From positions 1 to 5,911 of the forward strand of contig PWIZ01000403.1 in the NCBI GenBank assembly GCA_003560175.1: DNA of 5,911 bases, in the 5' to 3' direction. Below are positions 1 to 4,990 of the stretch, one piece after another (within the stretch, counting starts at the first letter, position 1; each line of letters opens with the position of its first letter). A model generated the notes under the pieces. The model did not search any database. It was not told where the DNA came from and was given only the letters and a program-made list of their open reading frames with translations. Made by a program: the position numbers and the translations under genes. Source of the stretch: Halomonas sp. (GTDB taxonomy: Bacteria > Pseudomonadota > Gammaproteobacteria > Pseudomonadales > Halomonadaceae).

Positions 1-433
1 CCTGAGAGGTCTCCATAGCGGAGAGCGCGCGGCGGTGGAGGTGAAGCGCATCCTGGGATTCGGCGGCTACACAGGTGGACAGGTAGTGGCCCGCCAGATC
101 GATTCCCGGGGCGAGCAGGGTGTTGGCGGCCCGATTGGCCTCTTGGATTCGGCCCTCCCCGTCCAGGAGAAGATAGCCCATCGGGGCACGCTCGAAGAGG
201 TCGCGATAGCGATTCTGAGCGACTTCCCAGGCGACTTCGAGCCGGTCCCGCGCCTGCCGCAGCTCCTCGTTCTGGATCCGCAGCTCTTCCTGATGCAGCT
301 CCAGCTCGGCCACCAGGGACTGGCTGTCCCCGCCGTTCCAGTCGGAGATATCGGTCAGCCCCTGGCCCAGGCGCTGGCGGGCCGCTTCCCGCAAAGCCTG
401 CGGCAAGAGTGGCTTCCCATCGTCATCGATCAC
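1..433 (-). CDS. Coiled-coil/PAS sensory signalling protein, N-terminal part (runs off the left edge)
   Basis: The first 144 codons of a signalling protein are visible and its 3' end lies outside the window. The start is GTG at 433, preceded by a strong Shine-Dalgarno AAAGGAG at 442-448 with an 8-base gap. Residues about 1-30 resemble the short LLPQALREAARQRL-type lead found before PAS domains. Residues about 36-75 form a coiled coil (ELELHQEELRIQNEELRQA). A PAS domain starts near residue 75, with the typical DLFERAPMGYLLLD and GRIQEANRAA strings. The gene overlaps the upstream cheB-cheR fusion by 11 bases in another frame, so translation is probably coupled. In this family such a front end precedes a histidine kinase, GGDEF/EAL or further PAS domains; which one applies here cannot be seen. 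No signal peptide or membrane segment is visible, so it is probably cytoplasmic. The family call is firm and the output function is unknown. Confidence 0.85.
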   Translation of the reverse strand, partial: MIDDDGKPLLPQALREAARQRLGQGLTDISDWNGGDSQSLVAELELHQEELRIQNEELRQARDRLEVAWEVAQNRYRDLFERAPMGYLLLDGEGRIQEANRAANTLLAPGIDLAGHYLSTCVAAESQDALHLHRRALSAMETSQ

Positions 434-3400
434 GGTCGAGGCTCCTTTCGATCCGTTCCGGTTCCTTCCGAGAGGGGGACGGGGATGCCAGCCTCTGAAC
501 ATCCATGGTGAGCAGGATCATCGCGGCGCCCTCTTCCACTTCCAGGCGGCGGCCGTTCAGGTGCAAGTGGGCCGGCCCCGGGTCTCCGAAGTCCACGCTC
601 AGTTCAAAGTCGCAGAAGGCCTGCTGTCGCGGCAAGACTTCCAAGAGTCGGGCCCTCAGTTCCGGATCATCCCACTGCCCGTTCCCCAGGTCGAACAGGC
701 GCTTGCCCTCCACCGCGTCCGGGTCCAGGGGAAAGGTGCGGTAGAAACCATCGTTGGCGGATACCACCCGACAATCCGGGTCGAGTATTAGCAGGGGCTC
801 TTGGACGGTGTTCACGACCGCCCGAAAAAAGGCCTCGCTGCGTGTCACGCTGCGGGCGGCCTGGATGTCCTGGAAGGTACAGACCACCCCGCGGATGACA
901 TTCCGAGTGCTGCGGTAGGGCTGGATGCGCAGCAGGTACCAGTGGCCGCCTTGGGTCTGCACCTTCAGCTCCCTGGGGATCAGGGTGTCCAGAACCGCCT
1001 CGGCATCCGCCAGGAGCGCGTCATAACGCAGCTTGGTGGTCAGCTCACTCAGCGGCCGGCCAATGTCGGTCGGGCGCACGGCGATCAAGTCCTGCACATA
1101 AGTGGTAAAGCGCTTGATATTCAGGGCTTCATCGAGAAACAGAGTGGCGAGGTGGGTGCTGTCCAGGAGGTTCTTGAGGTCGTCGTTGATCTCGGTCAGG
1201 TCATCGACGCGGGTCTGGAGCTCGGCATTGACGCTGCGCAGCTCCTGGTTGAGGGATTCGACTTCCTCCTTGGCGGCTTCCAACTCCTCGTGACTGCTCT
1301 GGTGCTCCTCGTTCATGGACTGGAGCTCCTCATTCATGGATTGGAGCTCCTCGTTGGCGGCCTGCATCTCCTTGACCGCCATCTGCTTGTCCTGACGCAG
1401 GGCTTCCAGCTCCCGCTTCAGGCCCGCCTCTGCCTCGGTGCCACTGCTGCCGGCGCCCTTGGCATCGGTTGCCGAACCGCGGGATTCACTTGACGCCTTC
1501 GCCGCCCCCGCTGCGGGGACCGGATGCAAGGCCACCAGGCGGAATCCCGCCAGAGCGTGCGGCGTCCGGATTCGACGAACCTCCAGTCGAACCGGCTCGG
1601 TATCGCCATTGGCCTGGACCTGAACCTCCCGGCTGACCTGATCGGCATCGCCGCCTGCCACTTCCTGCAACGCCTGACTCAGCGGCGCTCGCAGCCCCGG
1701 CCTTGCCATCTCCAGGAGCTGATTTCGGGTGGGACCACTGGCAGGCTCCAGGAATTGGCCGGTTCGCCCATGGACATACACCACCTCTCCTCGGTCGTTG
1801 ACCACCACCGCTGGCGGGGCGAACTGCAAGGCGAGCAGGCATTCCACGTTATGGGAGAGGCTGTCGCCGGCCCCCATCGAAGGGCTCCCGGGGTATTCCC
1901 GAAAGCTTGATGAGCGGCGGTAGCGGCTGGGCCCCGGCATCTCCGGCAGGCGGGTTGGCAAGGCCCCCTCGACCACCCGGTAGATTCGGGCTTCCTTATC
2001 CACCACGGAGAAGGCATCACTCTGGTGGTCCATGCTCTCGGAGGGCCCCAACAGCAGCAGTCCCTGACTGCGCAGGGCGTAGCGGAATACTGCCAGGAGG
2101 CGCGCCTGACGGTCCCGCTCCAGATAGATCAGAAGATTGCGGCAGGTAACGAGGTCCAGACCGGTGAACGGCGGGTCCTGTAGGGCGTTGTGCTCGGCGA
2201 ATATCACCATATCCCTCACCTCCCGGCCAATCCGGTAGGTATCGTTCTCAGCGGAGAAATACCGCCGCAGGAGCGACTCGGGCAGGTCCTGGGCGATGCC
2301 GGCCGGATAGCGACCCGTCCGGGCCGTCTCGATGGCCGCCAGATCCACATCGGTGGCGAAGATCCTGACCTCCGGAGCCTGCTCCAGGCCCGGGAAGCAT
2401 TCCCGGATGAGGATGGCCAGGGTGTAGGCCTCTTCACCGGTGGCGCAGCCCACCACCCAGGCTCGAAACTCCTGCCCCCTCCGCGCCGCCCGCTGCAGCA
2501 TCGCCGGTAACAGCGTCTCGCCCAGCGTGGCCCAGACCAGGGGGTCCCGGAAGAAGTTGGTGACACTGATGAGGAACTCCTGGAACAGGAGGTTGACCTC
2601 CTCGGGATGGGACTGCAGGTAGTCCAAGTACGCCTGGGGATCGGGGATCTGCCGCAGGTCCATGCGCCGCTCCAGGCGCCGATTCAGCGTGCTGGTCTTG
2701 TAACCCGAGAAATCATGACCGGTGCGGTGTCTTACCTGATTGAGGATCTGGCTCATAAGGCCTTGCGGGATCGCCGACTGATAGCCTGACAGAGCCGCCC
2801 GACGATAGACCTGGAAGCGCAGATAGCCGGTCAAGGTGGCCGCCATATCCGCCGGAGCCAGCACGTAGTCCACTTGGCCGGTCGCGATGGCATTGGCCGG
2901 CATGTCCCCAAATTCGGCGGTATCCGGGTCCTGGGCCATGACCATGCCGGCCTGGGACTTGATGGCCTGGATCCCGAGAGTGCCGTCGCTGCCCGTTCCG
3001 GACAGGACAATCGCGAGGGCCCGGTGTCCCGCCGCCTCCGCCAATGAGCGGAAAAAGGCGTCGATGGGATGGGGTGGGCCGGGACGCCGTCGCCCCGCCG
3101 CCGACAGGTCGGTCCCCGGATGTTCCTGGGCCTCCCGAGACCGGACCAGCTGCCCCCGACAAAGGCGCCAGCCGTCATCCGGCAGCGCCACATAGACCCG
3201 ATTCGGCGCCAGGGCCTCGTCCTCCTTGACCATCTGCACCGGCAGGACCGTTTTCGGCGTCAGGATTTCGGGAAGCAGGCTACGCTCACCACTGGGATGG
3301 TGGGTGACGATGACGTACGCCGCTCCCGTATCGGCAGGCAGGCAGGCCAGGAAGGACTGAAGGGGCTGTAGTGATCCGGCCGAGCCCCCGATGCCGACGA

Positions 3401-3440
3401 TCGGCAGGGCTTTCAATGGGTCATTATCTGTTGAAGGCAT
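423..3440 (-). CDS. CheB-CheR fusion: methylesterase/methyltransferase with coiled coil and PAS domains
   Basis: A 1005-residue cytoplasmic signalling protein. Residues 12-200 are a CheB methylesterase with the triad visible as S20 (GIGGSAGS), H48 (VTHHPSG) and D152 (SGTGSDG). Residues 228-490 are a CheR methyltransferase with NRRLERRM, TNFFRD (294-299), the SAM-binding GCATGEEAY (331-339), FATDVD (361-366) and CRNLLIYL (433-440). Residues 535-640 look like a degenerate PAS. Residues 674-760 are a coiled coil, followed by a PAS at about 760-870 and another at about 878-985. There is no CheB receiver domain and no C-terminal kinase, although some relatives carry a kinase. By homology it should methylate and demethylate glutamates on a receptor or partner protein, but the substrate is not shown. 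The ATG at 3440 is the only usable upstream start, because an in-frame TGA lies 14 codons before it; the Shine-Dalgarno is weak. The TGA ends at 423, inside the next gene. Confidence 0.93.
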   Translation of the reverse strand: MPSTDNDPLKALPIVGIGGSAGSLQPLQSFLACLPADTGAAYVIVTHHPSGERSLLPEILTPKTVLPVQMVKEDEALAPNRVYVALPDDGWRLCRGQLVRSREAQEHPGTDLSAAGRRRPGPPHPIDAFFRSLAEAAGHRALAIVLSGTGSDGTLGIQAIKSQAGMVMAQDPDTAEFGDMPANAIATGQVDYVLAPADMAATLTGYLRFQVYRRAALSGYQSAIPQGLMSQILNQVRHRTGHDFSGYKTSTLNRRLERRMDLRQIPDPQAYLDYLQSHPEEVNLLFQEFLISVTNFFRDPLVWATLGETLLPAMLQRAARRGQEFRAWVVGCATGEEAYTLAILIRECFPGLEQAPEVRIFATDVDLAAIETARTGRYPAGIAQDLPESLLRRYFSAENDTYRIGREVRDMVIFAEHNALQDPPFTGLDLVTCRNLLIYLERDRQARLLAVFRYALRSQGLLLLGPSESMDHQSDAFSVVDKEARIYRVVEGALPTRLPEMPGPSRYRRSSSFREYPGSPSMGAGDSLSHNVECLLALQFAPPAVVVNDRGEVVYVHGRTGQFLEPASGPTRNQLLEMARPGLRAPLSQALQEVAGGDADQVSREVQVQANGDTEPVRLEVRRIRTPHALAGFRLVALHPVPAAGAAKASSESRGSATDAKGAGSSGTEAEAGLKRELEALRQDKQMAVKEMQAANEELQSMNEELQSMNEEHQSSHEELEAAKEEVESLNQELRSVNAELQTRVDDLTEINDDLKNLLDSTHLATLFLDEALNIKRFTTYVQDLIAVRPTDIGRPLSELTTKLRYDALLADAEAVLDTLIPRELKVQTQGGHWYLLRIQPYRSTRNVIRGVVCTFQDIQAARSVTRSEAFFRAVVNTVQEPLLILDPDCRVVSANDGFYRTFPLDPDAVEGKRLFDLGNGQWDDPELRARLLEVLPRQQAFCDFELSVDFGDPGPAHLHLNGRRLEVEEGAAMILLTMDVQRLASPSPSRKEPERIERSLDRDR
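442..448 (-). promoter_or_regulatory. Ribosome binding site for the PAS protein, inside the cheB-cheR fusion gene
   Basis: AAAGGAG on the minus strand lies 8 bases before the GTG at 433 and within the last codons of the upstream gene. It decides the GTG start, since no ATG in that frame lies close by, and it supports coupled translation of the two genes. Confidence 0.8.
1299..1361 (-). repeat. Three 21-bp tandem units encoding coiled-coil heptads
   Basis: Units lie at 1299-1319, 1320-1340 and 1341-1361. The first two differ at 2 of 21 bases and the third is more diverged. They encode SMNEEHQ, SMNEELQ and AANEELQ, so each unit is exactly one heptad of the coiled coil in the CheB-CheR fusion. 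Gain or loss of a unit would keep both the reading frame and the heptad phase. Confidence 0.8.
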
Positions 3441-3662
3441 GGCGGGTCTCGGGCGAGGGGTGTTCCAACTCCCATGGCCTCACAATCCATGCTTTCTATC
3501 AACATCATAGTCCCCTTTTTTCAGGGCAAAGTTGTAATATCGATATACCATCGTTTCATTGCCGCCTCACGAATCGGTTCCCGATGACAAGAGAAAAATA
3601 TAAGGTGTCGCCGGTTGCTATCCATTTTTTGCCCAGATGTTCTACCTGGATGAATATCAACG
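3441..3662. other. A+T-rich intergenic region upstream of the signalling operon
   Basis: This stretch is clearly richer in A and T than the genes around it, with runs such as TTTTTT and AAAAATATAA, and it holds no convincing gene. It must contain the leader and control region of the minus-strand operon. A small dyad, ATCGG-TTC-CCGAT, sits at 3573-3585; it could be an operator but is too short to be sure. Plus-strand reading frames here run antisense into the cheB start and look like shadows. Confidence 0.6.
3504..3509 (-). promoter_or_regulatory. Possible -10 element (TATGAT) for the signalling operon
   Basis: TATGAT on the minus strand matches the sigma-70 -10 consensus at 5 of 6 bases and lies about 64 bases before the ATG at 3440. 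No good -35 is found at 16-18 bases, so the promoter may need an activator or may lie further upstream, near the other A+T-rich runs. Confidence 0.3.
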
Positions 3663-3702
3663 AAAAACGGCCACCGCGATGACTCGCTAAGTGACCGTTT
3701 TT
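3663..3702 (-). terminator. Rho-independent terminator downstream of tRNA-Arg
   Basis: Read on the minus strand, AAAAACGGTCAC pairs with GTGGCCGTTTTT as a 12-bp stem with one G-U pair, and the loop holds a second small stem, GCGA-GTCA-TCGC. The run of five U lies at the end of the stem, as expected for a terminator of the tRNA transcript, 11 bases after its CCA. On the plus strand the same stem would carry a C-A mismatch, so the minus direction fits better. Confidence 0.75.
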
Positions 3703-3713
3703 ACTCGTATTCT

Positions 3714-3790
3714 TGGCGCGCCCAGTAGGATTCGAACCTACGACCCCTGCCTTCGGAGGGCAGTACTCTATCCAGCTGAGCTATGGGCGC
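3714..3790 (-). tRNA. tRNA-Arg, anticodon CCG
   Basis: This 77-base tRNA folds fully by eye. The acceptor GCGCCCA pairs with TGGGCGC, followed by discriminator G and an encoded CCA at 3714-3716. The D arm is GCTC-AGCTGGATA-GAGT, with one G-U pair. The anticodon arm is CTGCC-CTCCGAA-GGCAG, and the T arm is GTAGG-TTCGAAT-CCTAC. The anticodon CCG (3754-3756) reads the arginine codon CGG, which suits a GC-rich genome. It has its own promoter upstream and a hairpin terminator downstream, so it is probably transcribed alone. Confidence 0.97.
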
Positions 3791-3822
3791 GCATTGCCCG
3801 GCGTAGACACCAGGCGGTCGAC

Positions 3823-3851
3823 ATCCTAACCGCCACGCCGGCACCTGTCCA
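3823..3851 (-). promoter_or_regulatory. Sigma-70-type promoter for tRNA-Arg
   Basis: On the minus strand TGGACA (3846-3851) is a near-consensus -35, followed after exactly 17 bases by TAGGAT (3823-3828), a fair -10. Transcription would start around 3816, leaving a leader of roughly 25 bases before the mature tRNA at 3790, which RNase P would remove. Confidence 0.6.
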
Positions 3852-3930
3852 GCGCGGGACCGCCGCCGCTCCCAGGCGTCTCATGCCAATGGCGGGGGCC
3901 TGGGCATTTTCCTGCCGCGTGGGATGCCGG

Positions 3931-3936
3931 TATACT
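3931..3936 (+). promoter_or_regulatory. Possible -10 element (TATACT) for the cytochrome gene
   Basis: TATACT matches the sigma-70 -10 consensus at 5 of 6 bases. The hexamer 17 bases upstream (TTTCCT, 3908-3913) is a weak -35. The implied leader is about 90 bases to the GTG at 4034. The site points away from the tRNA promoter, so 3791-4033 is a divergent control region. Confidence 0.45.
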
Positions 3937-4020
3937 GATTCACACTTTGTGCGCCACGGCGTTACCGGGCCGCTTCGGCAATCGGGTCCGCGCCGCGTAT
4001 GATCAATTACGGGACCGTAA

Positions 4021-4027
4021 AGAGGTG
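4021..4027 (+). promoter_or_regulatory. Ribosome binding site that sets the cytochrome start
   Basis: AGAGGTG lies 6 bases before the GTG at 4034. In-frame GTG codons at 4025 and 4028 overlap this site and have no Shine-Dalgarno of their own, so 4034 is preferred. It also gives a normal signal peptide. Confidence 0.65.
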
Positions 4028-4033
4028 GTGAGA

Positions 4034-4840
4034 GTGAAATCCAGCAAGCTGATCATGGGGTGCCTGGCCACCCTCGGCCTGACCGCCGGCATGGCAACCG
4101 CCCAGGCCAACGTCGACCGCGACGCCATCGCCGAGCGTCTCAAGCCGGCAGGACAACTCTGCCTGCAGGGCCAGGACTGCGGCACCGCGGCATCCGCCAG
4201 CGCCGCACCGGAAGCGGCCAACGGAAACGGCAACGGCATCGACGGCGCGGCCATCTACAACAGTGTCTGCATGGCCTGTCACGAGACCGGCGCCGCGGGC
4301 GCCCCGGTACGCGGCGACGAGGATGCCTGGGCCGGCCGTCTCGACAAGGGCTGGGATGAGCTGCTGACCAACTCCATCAACGGCATCGGCGCCATGCCGG
4401 CCCGCGGCGGCAACCCCAACCTATCGGATGACGAAGTCGCCGCCTCCACCGCCTACTTGCTGGAGCCGGTGATGGATGTCCCCGAGATTGGTGCCGAGGA
4501 AGAGGCCACCACCGACGAGGACGCGGCGGCCGGCGAAGAAGCCGCCGATGAAGCCAACGACGTGGCAGAAGCAGAAGCCAGCGGTAACGGTAACGGCCTG
4601 GATGGCGAAGCGCTCTATGGCAGCAGCGGCTGCGCGGCCTGCCACGCCAGCGGTGCCGCCGGTGCTCCGCGCCTCGGCAACGCCGATGAGTGGGCCGACC
4701 GTCTCGACAAGGGCATGGACGAACTCTATGCCAACTCCATTAACGGCATCGGTGCCATGCCGCCCAAGGGCGGGAACATGAACCTCTCCGATGAAGAGGT
4801 GAATGCCATCGTCGACTTCATGGTCGCCGAGGTCGAATAG
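4034..4840 (+). CDS. Exported dihaem c-type cytochrome, two cytochrome c5-like modules
   Basis: A 268-residue periplasmic electron carrier. The start is GTG 4034, giving MKSSK, a hydrophobic core and a likely signal peptidase cut after ATAQA (residue 25). An in-frame ATG at 3947 would add 29 charged residues before the signal peptide and is rejected. A conserved RLKPAGQLC lead with an extra cysteine pair (C43, C49) is followed by two modules. Module 1 has CMACH (79-83) and Met121 in GAMPARGG; module 2 has CAACH (200-204) and Met242 in GAMPPKGG. Both share NGNG(I/L)DG, GAAGAP, DKG and NSINGIGAMP. An acidic Glu/Ala/Asp linker (about 150-183) joins them. The haem-ligand His and Met are in place in both modules, so both haems should be low-spin and redox active. 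The partner oxidase or reductase is not shown. The gene appears monocistronic. Confidence 0.93.
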   Translation: MKSSKLIMGCLATLGLTAGMATAQANVDRDAIAERLKPAGQLCLQGQDCGTAASASAAPEAANGNGNGIDGAAIYNSVCMACHETGAAGAPVRGDEDAWAGRLDKGWDELLTNSINGIGAMPARGGNPNLSDDEVAASTAYLLEPVMDVPEIGAEEEATTDEDAAAGEEAADEANDVAEAEASGNGNGLDGEALYGSSGCAACHASGAAGAPRLGNADEWADRLDKGMDELYANSINGIGAMPPKGGNMNLSDEEVNAIVDFMVAEVE

Positions 4841-4853
4841 CATCGCCGACGCT

Positions 4854-4906
4854 GTCTGACGGCACGAGACGGGGCGCCCAAGGGCGCCCCGCTTGCGTCT
4901 GACGGC
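4854..4906 (+). repeat. 10-bp direct repeat flanking a GC-rich hairpin
   Basis: GTCTGACGGC occurs at 4854-4863 and again at 4897-4906, one copy on each side of the hairpin at 4871-4890. The match is exact but short, so it may be chance or the trace of a small insertion or duplication. Confidence 0.45.
4871..4890. terminator. GC-rich hairpin between the convergent cytochrome and rep genes
   Basis: GGGGCGCC-CAAG-GGCGCCCC is a perfect 8-bp stem with a 4-base loop, 30 bases after the cytochrome stop. It is nearly symmetric, so it could act in both directions. Neither side has a real T run (GCTTGCGTCT on the plus strand), so it is a weak or Rho-assisted terminator, or it protects the 3' end of the mRNA. 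Confidence 0.6.
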
Positions 4907-4909
4907 TGA

Positions 4910-4947
4910 TTTCAAACCGAAGAGCAACTTTCAAACCGAAGAACAAC
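4910..4947 (+). repeat. 19-bp tandem duplication
   Basis: Two adjacent copies, TTTCAAACCGAAGAGCAAC at 4910-4928 and TTTCAAACCGAAGAACAAC at 4929-4947, differ at one base. They lie in the non-coding gap between the convergent genes. No function is evident; a slippage duplication is the simplest reading. Confidence 0.85.
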
Positions 4948-4948
4948 C

Positions 4949-4978
4949 CCCCTATCGCGCAGCCAGCTGCGCTCCCAC
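4949..4978 (-). repeat. REP-like palindromic element
   Basis: On the minus strand GTGGGAGC leads into the perfect palindrome GCGCAGC-TG-GCTGCGC (4957-4972), which ends in GCGATAGG. A GTGG or GTAG head, GAGC, a GC-rich hairpin and a GCGAT tail are the layout of REP elements mobilised by RAYT transposases in pseudomonads and related bacteria. It sits 13 bases past the rep stop codon, a usual place for such elements, where it may also block 3' exonucleases or help end transcription. Only one copy is in the window, so membership of a repeat family is inferred. Confidence 0.55.
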
Positions 4979-4990
4979 CAAAGCCCATCC

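Noticed and set aside
35..511. Long plus-strand open frame at the left end
   Set aside because: It lies antisense to the PAS protein and to the end of the CheB-CheR fusion, both with clear family motifs. Its composition is what GC-rich antisense frames give.
801..1493. 230-codon plus-strand open frame with repeated Leu/Gly/Val segments
   Set aside because: It is the antisense of the coiled-coil and PAS coding region. The apparent hydrophobic repeats are the complement of the Glu/Leu heptads.
3573..3585. ATCGG-TTC-CCGAT dyad as an operator
   Set aside because: Only 5 bp per arm, one copy, and no match to a regulator site I recognise. It is noted under the intergenic region only.
3691..4002. 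Plus-strand open frame of 103 codons
   Set aside because: It covers the tRNA-Arg gene and both promoter candidates and has no family motif.
4049..4063. Possible lipobox (LIMGC) in the cytochrome leader
   Set aside because: The cysteine is at residue 10, too early, and the hydrophobic core continues past it to a normal AxA cleavage site.
4421..4927. 168-codon minus-strand open frame with Gly/Ala/Val-rich stretches
   Set aside because: It is antisense to the cytochrome gene, whose two CXXCH modules and signal peptide are unambiguous.
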